NCBI RefSeq assembly: GCF_002007605.1
Contig: NZ_CP019799.1
Location: 3,574,001 to 3,638,000, forward strand
From: Cellvibrio sp. PSBB023
Lineage (GTDB): Bacteria > Pseudomonadota > Gammaproteobacteria > Pseudomonadales > Cellvibrionaceae
Reading direction: 5' to 3'
Length of the DNA stretch: 64,000 nt
Shown here: one piece after another, positions 9,226-18,858 of the stretch
How the letters are laid out: each line of letters begins with the position of its first letter
How positions within the stretch are numbered: the first letter of the stretch is position 1
Translations under genes and position numbers: made by a program
Notes under the pieces: model-generated
Databases searched by the model: none
What the model saw: the letters and a program-made list of their open reading frames with translations, nothing else
Told to the model about the DNA's origin: nothing

Positions 9226-9894
9226 GTGATTCGATTTGAAACTGTAAGCAAGCGCTACGACACAGGCTATGAAGCCTTGGCGCGCGTCGATTTTGAAGTG
9301 CAGGCAGGGGAAATGGTCTTTCTGACCGGCCACTCGGGGGCGGGTAAAAGCACCCTGATGAAAATGATCATGCTTATGGAACAGCCATCGCTCGGGCAGG
9401 TATTTGTGGATGGCTACCATCTGGAAACCATGCCCAAAAGCCAGATTCCCTATTTCCGTCGCAATATCGGTGTCGTTTTCCAAAACCACCAACTGCTGTT
9501 TGATCGCACCGTTTACGACAATGTCGCCCTGCCGCTGCAGGTTGCCGGTTATCCCCACCAGGAAATTGGCAAACGGGTGCGTGCGGCGCTCGACAAGGTG
9601 GATCTGTTGGATAAAGAACGCAGTAATCCAGTCGTGCTCTCCGGCGGTGAGCAGCAGCGTGTGGGCATCGCCCGCGCGGTAGTGAATAAACCCAGCCTGT
9701 TATTGGCAGATGAACCGACCGGTAACCTCGACCCTGAGTTAGCCAACGAAATCATGACCCTCTTCCGTCAATTCAACGAAGTGGGCACCACGGTGATGAT
9801 CGCCACCCACGATGTGGAATTGTTGAAGCGCATGAACAAGCGTGTGTTGGGTCTGGTGCAGGGCAAATTGGTCCATGACGGGGTGCTCTGGTGA
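9226..9894 (+). CDS. ftsE: Cell division ATP-binding protein FtsE
   Basis: This 222-residue ABC ATPase starts with GTG at 9226 ([11 protein letters not shown]). It has Walker [10 protein letters not shown], signature L-S-G-G-E-Q-Q-R and Walker [13 protein letters not shown]. With FtsX it forms the divisome ABC complex that drives periplasmic amidase activation through EnvC-type proteins. It overlaps ftsX by four bases (GTGA), implying translational coupling. Confidence 0.97.
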   Translation: MIRFETVSKRYDTGYEALARVDFEVQAGEMVFLTGHSGAGKSTLMKMIMLMEQPSLGQVFVDGYHLETMPKSQIPYFRRNIGVVFQNHQLLFDRTVYDNVALPLQVAGYPHQEIGKRVRAALDKVDLLDKERSNPVVLSGGEQQRVGIARAVVNKPSLLLADEPTGNLDPELANEIMTLFRQFNEVGTTVMIATHDVELLKRMNKRVLGLVQGKLVHDGVLW

Positions 9895-10958
9895 AATCAA
9901 ATCGTCCCCAAAAACCGGAGCGCCGCAATCGTATGGGCGCCAGCCAAATGTCGCGCGCGGAACGCCAGCAGCGCAGCCCGAGGGTAGAACAGCCCGTGCG
10001 TGCACAAGGGGCTGTACAAAGCCAAATGTCCTGGCGCGACAAGTTCGATGCCTGGAGTGCGCACCACAGCAACTCCGCCATTGAAAGCCTGTTGCGTATG
10101 TTGGAAACGCCATTGCAAAGTGCGATGACCTGGCTGGTGATCGCCATTGCCATCGCGCTGCCTGCTGCGCTGTTTATTGTCTTCAGCAATTTGCAGCACA
10201 TTGGCCAGGCCTGGCAGGACTCCAGTCAGGTATCCGTTTTCTTAAAGAAGGATGTCAACGCAACCCAGGCGCAGGATTTACGCGGTCGCTTGGCGCAGCG
10301 CCCGGATGTGTTGCAAGCCAGCTATATCTCGCCAGAGCAAGCGCTCGCGGAGTTCAAACAAGGGTCAGGTTTGGGGGAGCTCGCCAGTCATCTGGATGAA
10401 AACCCGCTGCCCGGGGTTATCCTGATCACGCCAAAAATGGTCGATAACACACCCGCCGCTCTGGCGGAGTTACAGCAGCTATTGGTTGCCAACCCGCTGG
10501 TTGCCGATGTCCGTTTGGACATGCTATGGGTGAAGCGTTTGCATCAATTTATTGCGCTGGCGGAACGTTTTGTCACTGCCCTCGCAGGATTGCTGGCACT
10601 GGGGGTGCTACTGGTGATTGGCAATACCATTCGCATGGCGATTGAAAACCGGCGCGATGAAATTCTGGTAGTAAAACTGGTTGGTGGCACAGATGCCTAT
10701 GTCCGTCGCCCATTCCTGTACACCGGCCTGTGGTTTGGCGTGGGCGGCGGCATAGTGGCCTCGCTCTTGCTGGCCGTGGGGTTTTGGTGGTTAGCGGCGC
10801 CAGTCGCGCAGTTGGCTGATCTGTATCAAAGCAGCTTTCGTTTACAAGGCTTAGGTTTTATAGAGAGTTTGCAGTTGATCCTGCTGGCAGGTGTAACGGG
10901 TTTGATTGGGGCCTGGATTGCGGTGGCGCGCCACCTTTACCAGATCCAGCCGCGCTAA
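9891..10958 (+). CDS. ftsX: Cell division protein FtsX
   Basis: This 355-residue membrane partner of FtsE starts with GTG overlapping the ftsE stop. A basic cytoplasmic N-terminal extension of about 75 residues precedes the first membrane segment (W-L-V-I-A-I-A-I-A-L-P). A periplasmic domain of about 110 residues follows, then three further membrane segments including A-L-A-G-L-L-A-L-G-V and the final L-A-G-V-T-G-L-I-G-A. This four-helix layout is standard for FtsX. It transmits FtsE ATP hydrolysis to periplasmic cell-wall hydrolase activators. Confidence 0.95.
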   Translation: MKSNRPQKPERRNRMGASQMSRAERQQRSPRVEQPVRAQGAVQSQMSWRDKFDAWSAHHSNSAIESLLRMLETPLQSAMTWLVIAIAIALPAALFIVFSNLQHIGQAWQDSSQVSVFLKKDVNATQAQDLRGRLAQRPDVLQASYISPEQALAEFKQGSGLGELASHLDENPLPGVILITPKMVDNTPAALAELQQLLVANPLVADVRLDMLWVKRLHQFIALAERFVTALAGLLALGVLLVIGNTIRMAIENRRDEILVVKLVGGTDAYVRRPFLYTGLWFGVGGGIVASLLLAVGFWWLAAPVAQLADLYQSSFRLQGLGFIESLQLILLAGVTGLIGAWIAVARHLYQIQPR

Positions 10959-11008
10959 ATCAGCCGCTGAAATACACGCCACAACAGGGTGCAATATTCG
11001 CGTAAAGT

Positions 11009-11035
11009 GAACTTTTCCGGTGCTGGCACAACTAA
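11009..11035 (+). promoter_or_regulatory. Sigma-E/AlgU-type promoter upstream of rpoH
   Basis: GAACTT at 11009-11014, 16 bases, then ACTAA at 11031-11035. The sigma-E/AlgU consensus is GAACTT-N16/17-TCTRA, so the -35 is perfect and the -10 matches four of five. Start of transcription would be near 11041, about 37 bases before rpoH. In E. coli and pseudomonads rpoH has a sigma-E/AlgU promoter, which supports the reading. Confidence 0.55.
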
Positions 11036-11077
11036 ATAGCCGGTGGTACACTCGAGCCACAGTTATTGGAGGTATAC

Positions 11078-11938
11078 ATGAGCGCAAGTACAAGTCTGCA
11101 ACCTATCGGCATCCTCGCCCCTGGTGCAAACCTGAACGCCTATGTTCAAGCGGTCAGTGCTTTTTCCATCCTCACCGTTGAGGAGGAGCAAGAGCTGGCG
11201 CGCGATTTACACCAGAATGGTAACCTCGATGCCGCCCGTAAACTGGTAATGGCCCATCTGCGTTTTGTTGTGCACATTGCCCGTTCCTACAATGGCTATG
11301 GTTTGCCATTGGGCGATTTGGTGCAAGAAGGCAACGTCGGCCTGATGAAAGCGGTCAAGCGTTTCGACCCGGACAAGGGCGTGCGTTTGGTGTCTTTTGC
11401 TGTGCACTGGATCAAAGCTGAAATCCACGAATTTATCCTGCGCAACTGGCGCATCGTTAAAATCGCCACTACCAAAGCCCAGCGCAAATTATTCTTTAAT
11501 CTGCGCGGTGCGAAAAAGCGCTTGGCTTGGTTGAGTAATGACGAAGCCCATGCGGTTGCAGCAGATCTGGGTGTTGATGTTAAGCAAGTTCGCGAAATGG
11601 AAGGCCGTTTGGCTTCTTATGATGCGGGCTTTGATGCAGGTGAAGACGATGATGACGAGTCTTACGTAGCACCGGCTCACTATTTGGAAGATAACCGCTA
11701 CGATCCAGCGGCGCGCCTGGAGGAATCCAACTGGGAGGAATCCAACGTCAATAGCTTGGAAAAGGCTATGGATCAATTGGATGATCGCAGCCGGATGATT
11801 CTGCAGCGTCGCTGGTTGAACGACGACAAAGCAACCTTGCATGATCTGGCGGCCGAATATGGCGTTTCTGCTGAGCGTATTCGCCAGTTGGAAAAGAATG
11901 CCATGAACAAGGTCAAAACCATGATGTTGGAAGCTTGA
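11078..11938 (+). CDS. rpoH: RNA polymerase sigma-32 (heat shock) factor
   Basis: This 286-residue group 3 sigma factor uses the ATG at 11078, placed by the GGAGG at 11068-11072; an upstream TTG frame overlaps that ribosome site. Region 2 shows [15 protein letters not shown] and [12 protein letters not shown]. The RpoH-box region around Q-R-K-L-F-F-N-L-R follows, and the C-terminus has the region 4.2 helix-turn-helix ([12 protein letters not shown]). It directs heat-shock transcription. It sits after ftsX with its own candidate sigma-E promoter. Confidence 0.97.
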   Translation: MSASTSLQPIGILAPGANLNAYVQAVSAFSILTVEEEQELARDLHQNGNLDAARKLVMAHLRFVVHIARSYNGYGLPLGDLVQEGNVGLMKAVKRFDPDKGVRLVSFAVHWIKAEIHEFILRNWRIVKIATTKAQRKLFFNLRGAKKRLAWLSNDEAHAVAADLGVDVKQVREMEGRLASYDAGFDAGEDDDDESYVAPAHYLEDNRYDPAARLEESNWEESNVNSLEKAMDQLDDRSRMILQRRWLNDDKATLHDLAAEYGVSAERIRQLEKNAMNKVKTMMLEA

Positions 11939-11961
11939 TCTAACACCATGGTTTCGCTGAA

Positions 11962-11986
11962 AAGCCGCGCACTGCGCGGCTTTTTT
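11962..11986 (+). terminator. Rho-independent terminator of rpoH
   Basis: AAGCCGCGC-act-GCGCGGCTT hairpin followed by a run of six T, 23 bases after the rpoH stop. Confidence 0.9.
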
Positions 11987-12026
11987 ATTGCCGGCTAAAC
12001 AGGCCGGGATGATGGGAGAGTATTGA

Positions 12027-12410
12027 ATGGTACGGTTTTTTCTTATTATCGCCGCTATTGAGGGTTTTGTTGCAGTTCTTATCGGTGCATTCGCCGCCCA
12101 TGGATTGAAGCAAATACTCTCGCCCGCTGCCCTGGAAACCGTTAAAACCGGGGTGCAATACCAGTTTTATCACACCTTTGCCCTGCTGTTGGTGGGCTTT
12201 TGGCTGTTACATAAACCTGCAACGCCAGGGTTAAAAGCCAGCGGCCTAGCCTTTATACTGGGCAGCTTGTTATTTAGTGGCAGCCTCTACGCATTGGCGT
12301 TGGGGGCGCCGCGTTGGCTTGGGCCAATAACGCCTTTGGGCGGATTATGTTTTTTGGTTGGCTGGATGTTGCTGTTGGTGGCAGCGTGGCGCACAAAACC
12401 GGAGGCCTGA
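12027..12410 (+). CDS. DUF423 (YgdD-type) membrane protein
   Basis: This 127-residue protein has four predicted membrane helices. It carries the conserved opening G-A-F-A-A-H-G-L-K, the Q-Y-Q-F-Y-H-T-F-A-L-L block, and the late P-I-T-P-L-G-G-L-C-F-L-V-G-W stretch typical of DUF423. It is an inner-membrane protein of unknown function, widespread in proteobacteria. A GGGAGAG sequence precedes the ATG. It is followed 35 bases on by trmB, probably in the same transcript. Confidence 0.88.
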   Translation: MVRFFLIIAAIEGFVAVLIGAFAAHGLKQILSPAALETVKTGVQYQFYHTFALLLVGFWLLHKPATPGLKASGLAFILGSLLFSGSLYALALGAPRWLGPITPLGGLCFLVGWMLLLVAAWRTKPEA

Positions 12411-12445
12411 TACCGCGCACATTTTCTTACTAGCGACTACACTTT

Positions 12446-13192
12446 ATGTCTGATTTTCCTGAATTAACGCCCGATCTGGATGGTGGCGAGCAAGGGTTTC
12501 TGATCAAGCCCGAATTTAAACCCAAAGCAATTCGCAGTTTCGTGATCCGCGCCGGGCGCATTACCGTGGGTCAAAAAAATGCTTTTGATACCTGGTGGCC
12601 GAGTCTTGGCCTGAGCCTGTTTAAGGGGCGCATCGATCCGGAAGCCGTCTTTGGGCGCAAGGCGCCGTTAGTGCTGGAGATTGGTTTTGGCATGGGTGAC
12701 TCCCTGCTGGAGATGGCACGCAACGAGCCCGACAAGAATTTTATTGGCATTGAAGTGCACCCGCCGGGTGTGGGGCGCTTGATCAATGTGGCCGGGCAGG
12801 AGGGCTTAACCAACCTGCGGGTATACATGGCAGATGCGATGGATGTGCTGGAAGATTGTATCCCTGACAACAGCATAGATCGCCTGCAACTGTACTTCCC
12901 CGACCCCTGGCATAAGAAGAAGCATCACAAGCGCCGTATTTTGCAGTCAGCCTTTGTTCAGAAACTGCGCCCTAAAATCGTCGACGGCGGCGTATTCCAC
13001 ATGGCTACTGACTGGCAAGCCTATGCAGAGCATATGTTGGATGTGATGAGTACAGCGCCGGGATTTACAACGGAATACAAGGAAACCGGCTATGCACCAA
13101 GGCCGGATTATCGGCCAATAACCAAGTTTGAAAAACGCGGTGAACGGTTGGGACATGGTGTTTGGGATCTTTTGTTCAATAAAACAGCATAA
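12446..13192 (+). CDS. trmB: tRNA (guanine-N(7)-)-methyltransferase
   Basis: This 248-residue TrmB makes m7G46 in tRNA. The SAM-binding loop is V-L-E-I-G-F-G-M-G-D-S and the substrate-binding signature is Y-F-P-D-P-W-H-K-K-K-H-H-K-R-R. The late T-D-W-Q-A-Y-A-E-H segment is also typical. Length is normal. Its place directly after a DUF423 gene suggests co-transcription. Confidence 0.96.
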   Translation: MSDFPELTPDLDGGEQGFLIKPEFKPKAIRSFVIRAGRITVGQKNAFDTWWPSLGLSLFKGRIDPEAVFGRKAPLVLEIGFGMGDSLLEMARNEPDKNFIGIEVHPPGVGRLINVAGQEGLTNLRVYMADAMDVLEDCIPDNSIDRLQLYFPDPWHKKKHHKRRILQSAFVQKLRPKIVDGGVFHMATDWQAYAEHMLDVMSTAPGFTTEYKETGYAPRPDYRPITKFEKRGERLGHGVWDLLFNKTA

Positions 13193-13382
13193 ACTGGCGC
13201 AGTAAGTCTCTTAAATTGGCATGCAACACTTTAATTTGTTAATGTAAGCGACTGAAAATAATCATGAAATGGATTTTAAGCCAGTGCAATTGTTTGATCG
13301 TTTTTTATCAATCTGAGTGTCTGTCGTTTAACAATGCAGATTGTTTTTTTGGAACTCGCTATTTTCAACGGAGAACATGACT

Positions 13383-14423
13383 ATGAAACACACACAAGTA
13401 TTAGCTTTATCTGCAGTAATCGCGGCCCTGTCAGCAGGCGCCAGCGCTGAGAACCATAAATTTGAAGTACGTGCTGAAGGTGGCCGTGTTTTCTTTGATG
13501 AAGCATTGGAAGATGCCAACACCTGGGGTCTGGGTTTTGGTTATGTGCTGAACAAAAACTGGACATTGGAAGCCGTTGCCAGCAAATGGGACAGCGAAAC
13601 CCAAGTGGGCGGTGTTGATGTAGATGGCACCCAATACCGTTTGGATGCGCTGTACAACATCGACACTCAAAGCCTGTGGCGTCCTTATGTTGCCTTTGGT
13701 ATTGGTGATCAAGAGCGTGAATTTAACGCAGCAACACCTTCATCAGAGCGCGATACCCTGTTGAACCTGGGTGCTGGTGTTAAGCGTTCTTTGGGCGGCA
13801 ACTGGGAATTCCGTACTGATGTACGTGCATTCAACAGCCTGGACAACGAGTACACTGATCTGGCGTTGAACGCTGGTATCAGCTACCTGTTTGGCGGTTC
13901 TCCTGCGCCTGTGAAAGCAGCTCCGGCTCCAGCACCAGCCCCTGTTGTGGAAAAAGACAGCGATGGCGATGGCGTATATGACTCTAAAGACCAGTGCCCT
14001 GACACAGTTCGCGGCCTGAAAGTAGATGAAGTGGGCTGCCCGGTTGTTCTGGAGAAAACACTGGTAATCAACCTGGACATTCTGTTTGATACTGCCAAGT
14101 CAGATATCAAGGATGCCTACTTGCCACAAGTGAAGAAACTGGCCGATGCCATGACGCAATACGCGAACACTGTTGTGCATATTGAAGGTCATACCGACAG
14201 CCAGGGTTCTGATGCTTACAACCAAAAACTGTCACAAAGCCGTGCTGATGCAGTAAAAGCAGCATTGGTGACCAAGTTTGGTATAGCCGCTGATCGCATT
14301 ACTGCCCAAGGTCACGGTGAGTCCAAGCCAATCGCCGATAACGCTACTGCGGAAGGTCGTGCACAAAACCGTCGCGTGGTAGGTTCAGTAAGCGTGAAGT
14401 ACAAAGAAGAAGTGAAGAAGTAA
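13383..14423 (+). CDS. OmpA-family outer membrane protein
   Basis: This 346-residue protein starts at the ATG at 13383, nine bases after CGGAG; an ATG two codons earlier is too close to it. The signal peptide ends G-A-S-A before E-N-H-K-F. An N-terminal eight-strand barrel of about 170 residues leads into an Ala-Pro hinge. A calcium-binding type-3 repeat follows (D-S-D-G-D-G-V-Y-D-S-K-D-Q-C-P). The C-terminal OmpA domain has I-E-G-H-T-D-S-Q-G-S-D-A-Y-N and Q-N-R-R-V, which bind peptidoglycan. It anchors the outer membrane to the wall. It ends at a strong terminator and stands alone. Confidence 0.93.
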   Translation: MKHTQVLALSAVIAALSAGASAENHKFEVRAEGGRVFFDEALEDANTWGLGFGYVLNKNWTLEAVASKWDSETQVGGVDVDGTQYRLDALYNIDTQSLWRPYVAFGIGDQEREFNAATPSSERDTLLNLGAGVKRSLGGNWEFRTDVRAFNSLDNEYTDLALNAGISYLFGGSPAPVKAAPAPAPAPVVEKDSDGDGVYDSKDQCPDTVRGLKVDEVGCPVVLEKTLVINLDILFDTAKSDIKDAYLPQVKKLADAMTQYANTVVHIEGHTDSQGSDAYNQKLSQSRADAVKAALVTKFGIAADRITAQGHGESKPIADNATAEGRAQNRRVVGSVSVKYKEEVKK

Positions 14424-14443
14424 TATCACTCTGCTTTGATACT

Positions 14444-14474
14444 AAAAACCCGGCCTTGGTGCCGGGTTTTTTTT
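14444..14474 (+). terminator. Rho-independent terminator after the OmpA gene
   Basis: ACCCGGC-(six-base loop)-GCCGGGT stem flanked by five A and eight T, about 20 bases after the stop. The flanking A and T runs suggest it may also serve the convergent gene at 14494. Confidence 0.9.
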
Positions 14475-14493
14475 GCGTGATATTTTTTGCGTG

Positions 14494-15363
14494 TTATTTG
14501 GGGGGGAGATAGTTGGCCAGTAAATCGGCATAGCCGGTTTTAAAGTCCGGATAACGCAGTTGCAGGCCGGTGTCGAGCAGGCGTTGGTTGCTAATGCGCT
14601 TGTTGCCGCGCTCATTGATGGCATCGGCGGCCACAAATTGATGGATGCCCAACTGCTCTGCAATCCAGCTTACGACTTCAATCATCGGCGCGGGGTTGGA
14701 GTCTGTTGCCACATAAATGGCATCGAGAGGGCGTTGTTTGGCCCGCTCGATCAGGTGGACGAGTGCGGCGGCGCAATCTTCGGCGTGAATGCGATTGGTG
14801 TAGTGAGGGCTGGCGGAGGCGCGCTGGTTGATTACCTGTTCAATCAGGCGATGCCGGCCGGGGCCGTAAATACCGCTACAGCGCAGAATACTGCCGGGGT
14901 AATCGCTGTTCAGGATGATGTCTTCTGCTTCCAGCAAGCGCTTCCCGCTAAAACCGTCGGGGTTGGTGGGGGAGGTTTCGTCCACCCAACTGCCATCTTG
15001 TTGCGCATAGACGGCGGTGCTGGAGACAAACATTATCAAACGTGGCTTATAAATCTGTTGTTGCAGTCCGCTAATCAACTGCCTGCAACTATTTACATAG
15101 GCCTTCTCATAGCCTTCATCGCTGCGCTCGGCAGGCGTCATACTGATAACAATGACGTCAAACCCTTCGGCTAGTAGGGGATGCAGTTGTTCGGCGTTGG
15201 TGACATCGCATTGGCGATAGCGCAAATAGGGCAGGTCGGTAACAGGCTGGCGACGCAGCCCGGTGACCTGATAACCCAGTGGGTTGATCTGCCGTGCAAG
15301 GCGTTGGCCTATGTCGCCACAACCGACGATCAATAGTTTTTCTGTTGGGGATTGTTTATTCAT
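14494..15363 (-). CDS. YeeZ-type SDR / NAD-dependent epimerase-like protein
   Basis: This 289-residue extended short-chain dehydrogenase-like protein has a Rossmann opening L-L-I-V-G-C-G-D-I-G-Q-R-L-A, V-S-S-T-A-V-Y after strand 5, and R-C-S-G-I-Y-G-P-G-R. The usual Y-x3-K pair is not apparent: the region after V-S-S-T-A-V-Y reads G-F-S-G-K-R. That is a feature of YeeZ-like atypical SDRs whose substrate is unknown. It is divergent from oxyR, with a 141-base gap between the two starts. Confidence 0.85.
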   Translation of the reverse strand: MNKQSPTEKLLIVGCGDIGQRLARQINPLGYQVTGLRRQPVTDLPYLRYRQCDVTNAEQLHPLLAEGFDVIVISMTPAERSDEGYEKAYVNSCRQLISGLQQQIYKPRLIMFVSSTAVYAQQDGSWVDETSPTNPDGFSGKRLLEAEDIILNSDYPGSILRCSGIYGPGRHRLIEQVINQRASASPHYTNRIHAEDCAAALVHLIERAKQRPLDAIYVATDSNPAPMIEVVSWIAEQLGIHQFVAADAINERGNKRISNQRLLDTGLQLRYPDFKTGYADLLANYLPPK

Positions 15364-15504
15364 AGGTGTTTTCAGTGGGCCTGTGACGCCTGTGGTGTGA
15401 AGTTGCGTTAATTAGTATTTGATAAATGGCGCTTATCTGATAGTTTTAGGCTATTCCAAGAAAAGCCCTGACTTTTTAAAAAGCCCATCTCACGGAGCTG
15501 TATT

Positions 15505-16419
15505 ATGACCCTGACCGAACTGCGCTACATAGTCACCCTTGCCCAGGAACAACATTTTGGCCGCGCGGCTGATCGTTGCTACGTAAGTCAGCCCACCTTG
15601 AGTATTGCGGTTAAAAAGTTGGAGGATGAACTGGGCGTAGCGCTGTTTGAGCGCACCAAGTCCCGTGTACAGCCTACGCCACTCGGCGAACAAATTGTCG
15701 CTCAGGCCAATCTGGTGCTGGAGCAGACGGCGGCGATTAAAGACCTGGCCGATGCCGGCAAGGATCAGCTCAGCAGCCCGCTGTCGGTAGGCGCTATCTT
15801 CACCATTGGGCCATATTTGCTGCCCAAGTTTATTCCTCACCTACAGCAATTGGCGAGCAAAATGCCGCTCTATGTGGAGGAAGGCTACACCCACAACCTG
15901 CGCAAAAAGCTGCGCAATGGCGAGCTGGATGTGATTATTGTCGCCCTGCCTTTTGTGGAACCGGATGTAGTTACCCAGGCACTTTATGAAGAGCCCTTTG
16001 TGGTGCTGATGCCCAAAGATCACCCCTTGGCAGCGAAAGAGGCGATAGATCCACTGGATCTGAATAGCGAACAGCTCCTGCTGTTGGGGGAAGGGCACTG
16101 CTTCCGCGATCAGGTGCTCACTACCTGCCCAAGCTTGCAACAAGGGGCGGAATCCAGTGCCAATAGCAGCAATGTACGCACCGCTGCGGAAGGCAGTTCG
16201 CTGGAGACATTGCGCCATATGGTGGCTTCGGGGTTGGGCTTGACCATACTGCCCGCCTCGGCGGCCGAAAGCTCGCTATACAGCTCGGAGGTGCTGGTCA
16301 CGCGCCCCTTTACCGAGCCTTCGCCCAGCCGTACGGTGGCGTTGGCATGGCGCGCCAGTTTCCCGCGCCACAAAGCCATTGATGCACTGCGTTCGGCAAT
16401 CAAAGCCTGTCGTCAATAA
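15505..16419 (+). CDS. oxyR: Hydrogen peroxide-responsive LysR regulator OxyR
   Basis: This 304-residue LysR protein has an N-terminal winged helix (A-D-R-C-Y-V-S-Q-P-T-L-S). The redox cysteines are at C199 (G-H-C-F-R-D-Q) and C208 (T-T-C-P), the same numbers as in E. coli OxyR. Oxidation links them and switches on catalase, peroxiredoxin and related genes. It is followed after 21 bases by recG; the oxyR-recG pair is conserved in pseudomonads. The start at 15505 has an ACGGAG ribosome site. Confidence 0.96.
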   Translation: MTLTELRYIVTLAQEQHFGRAADRCYVSQPTLSIAVKKLEDELGVALFERTKSRVQPTPLGEQIVAQANLVLEQTAAIKDLADAGKDQLSSPLSVGAIFTIGPYLLPKFIPHLQQLASKMPLYVEEGYTHNLRKKLRNGELDVIIVALPFVEPDVVTQALYEEPFVVLMPKDHPLAAKEAIDPLDLNSEQLLLLGEGHCFRDQVLTTCPSLQQGAESSANSSNVRTAAEGSSLETLRHMVASGLGLTILPASAAESSLYSSEVLVTRPFTEPSPSRTVALAWRASFPRHKAIDALRSAIKACRQ

Positions 16420-16440
16420 AACGCGCTTGTTGTTATCTCC

Positions 16441-18561
16441 ATGGGCGCGGTGAGTGTAGGCGGTAAAACGCTCGATCAAATTCCGGTAACGGCGATCAAG
16501 GGCGTTGGCGCTAGTTTGTCTGCAAAATTGGCGAAGATTGGCCTGTTAAGTGTGCAGGATATATTGCTCCACCTGCCACTGCGCTATATGGATCGCACTC
16601 GCATCACCCCGATTGGCGCACTGCAGCCCAATGTGAATGCAGTGCTGGAAGCGGAGGTGCGCGCTTGCGATGTGGTGTTTGGCAAGCGGCGCAGTTTGGT
16701 GTGCAAAGTACAGGATGGCACCGGCACTATTACCCTGCGGTTTTATCATTTCAATACAGCGCAAAAGCAGCGGCTGGTAAACGGCACGCGCTTGCGTATT
16801 TTTGGCGAGACACGGCGTGGTGCCTCGGGGCTGGAGATGTATCACCCCGAATACGATGAGTTGGATAGCGCCGCACCGCTGCCGCTGGAGCAATCCCTCA
16901 CCCCGATTTACCCGGCCACCGAAGGCTTGACCCAGCCGCGTTTGCGTTCGCTGGCCGTGCAGGCCCTGACCTGGCTGGACAAACATGCTCTCAAGGAATT
17001 ACTGCCCGAGGTGGTGCGCCGCCAGCTTAATCAGGTGCCGCTGGCCGAGGCGCTGCGCTACCTGCATCAACCGCCTACCAACGCCAATATCCAACAGCTG
17101 ATGGATGGCGAGCATCCCTACCAGCAGCGTCTGGCGTTTGAGGAATTGCTTGCCCATCACCTGAGTTTGTTATTGCTGCGCCGTGAAACCCAGGCCGATG
17201 GCGCCTATCGATTGAATCTGGATACCCGGCTACAGCAAGGTTTTCTCGCCCAGTTGGGCTTTAGTTTGACGCGCGCGCAGAGCCGGGTGGTGAATGAAAT
17301 TGCCGATGATCTGGCCAAACCGATTCCTATGTTGCGTCTGGTTCAGGGCGATGTGGGTTCCGGTAAAACGGTCGTAGCGGCCCTTGCTGCATTGGCTGCC
17401 GTGGCTAGCGGTAAACAGGCGGCGATTATGGCGCCCACGGAAATCCTTGCTGAACAGCATCGCCTCAACTTTGGCAAATGGCTGGAGCCACTGGGCATCA
17501 AGCTCGGTTGGCTCACGGGCAAACTCAAGGTGGCCGAGCGGCGCACCCAACTGGCGGCTATTGCCAGTGGTGATGCGCAAGTGGTGGTCGGCACCCATGC
17601 GCTGTTTCAGGAGGCAGTCAGTTTTGCCGATCTGGGGTTGATCGTCATCGATGAACAGCATCGATTTGGTGTACATCAGCGGCTAAGTCTCTCGGAAAAA
17701 GGCACCAATAGCGACGAGCAGCATAGGGCTGGCATGTTGCGTCCCCATCAGCTCATTATGACCGCCACTCCCATTCCGCGCACTTTGGCGATGAGCGCTT
17801 ACGCCGATTTGGATTGTTCGGTCATCGACGAACTGCCTCCCGGGCGTACGCCGATTACTACCGTGGTGATCAGCGATAATCGCCGCGAGGAAGTGATTGA
17901 GCGGGTGCGCCTTGCCTGTGAGCAGGGGCGACAGGCCTACTGGGTATGCACCCTGATCGAGGAATCCGAAGCCCTAGAAGCACAAGCCGCCGAGGCGACA
18001 GCGGCGAATCTCATTGAGTCCCTGCCGCATTTGCGCATTGGGCTGATCCACGGGCGCTTGAAACCGGTGGAAAAAGAGGCGGTGATGGCGGCTTTCAAGG
18101 CCAACACCCTGGATTTGCTGGTGGCCACCACGGTCATTGAAGTGGGTGTGGATGTGCCCAACGCCTGCTTGATGATTATCGAAAACCCCGAGCGCCTTGG
18201 CCTTGCGCAATTGCACCAATTGCGTGGGCGGGTCGGGCGCGGGTCGGAGGCCAGTCACTGCGTACTGCTTTATGGTTCGCCCCTGTCGCAAAATGGCCGC
18301 GAGCGGCTGCGGGTGATGCGAGAAAGTAGTGATGGTTTTTATATCGCCGAACAGGATTTACAACTGCGCGGCCCCGGTGAAGTGCTGGGCACCCGCCAGA
18401 CCGGGGAAATGCAATTCAAGATTGCCGACCTTCAGCGCGATGGCCACTTGCTGCCGGTTGTCAAAGATGCCGCCTTGTTGTTGATGAGCGATTACCCGCA
18501 ACTGTGCGAACAACTGGTATTGCGCTGGCTGGGGCAAAACCAGCGCTACCTCCAGGTTTGA
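16441..18561 (+). CDS. recG: ATP-dependent DNA helicase RecG
   Basis: This is a 706-residue RecG. The N-terminal wedge/OB region covers about residues 1-180, then come two helicase domains. Motifs seen: L-V-Q-G-D-V-G-S-G-K-T (Walker A), D-E-Q-H-R-F-G (motif II), M-T-A-T-P-I-P-R-T-L (motif III) and Q-L-R-G-R-V-G-R-G (motif VI). It drives reversal of stalled forks and branch migration. It probably shares the oxyR transcript. Confidence 0.96.
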   Translation: MGAVSVGGKTLDQIPVTAIKGVGASLSAKLAKIGLLSVQDILLHLPLRYMDRTRITPIGALQPNVNAVLEAEVRACDVVFGKRRSLVCKVQDGTGTITLRFYHFNTAQKQRLVNGTRLRIFGETRRGASGLEMYHPEYDELDSAAPLPLEQSLTPIYPATEGLTQPRLRSLAVQALTWLDKHALKELLPEVVRRQLNQVPLAEALRYLHQPPTNANIQQLMDGEHPYQQRLAFEELLAHHLSLLLLRRETQADGAYRLNLDTRLQQGFLAQLGFSLTRAQSRVVNEIADDLAKPIPMLRLVQGDVGSGKTVVAALAALAAVASGKQAAIMAPTEILAEQHRLNFGKWLEPLGIKLGWLTGKLKVAERRTQLAAIASGDAQVVVGTHALFQEAVSFADLGLIVIDEQHRFGVHQRLSLSEKGTNSDEQHRAGMLRPHQLIMTATPIPRTLAMSAYADLDCSVIDELPPGRTPITTVVISDNRREEVIERVRLACEQGRQAYWVCTLIEESEALEAQAAEATAANLIESLPHLRIGLIHGRLKPVEKEAVMAAFKANTLDLLVATTVIEVGVDVPNACLMIIENPERLGLAQLHQLRGRVGRGSEASHCVLLYGSPLSQNGRERLRVMRESSDGFYIAEQDLQLRGPGEVLGTRQTGEMQFKIADLQRDGHLLPVVKDAALLLMSDYPQLCEQLVLRWLGQNQRYLQV

Positions 18562-18858
18562 TCATCCGACGGGTTTGATCGCACCTTGAACGCTCTGGCG
18601 CGTTTTTCATTCAATATAGTGAACGCCGTCGTATTTTTTGGCACACAGAATCGCTTTTGCAGCTGGATTGTTATTCGGCACCGATAAAACTCGGCTATGC
18701 TTGGAACTACTATGTGAGGGGGAGGGGGGTATTCATAATTCTTCCTGGGCGCTATATGAGAAATGGTTTTGCTGCATTACACTCGTGGTCACGACTAGCT
18801 CAGGAGTCGCCTAACCCCATGTTTATCAATCAGTTATCTTCAACCAGAGGAGTAGGCC

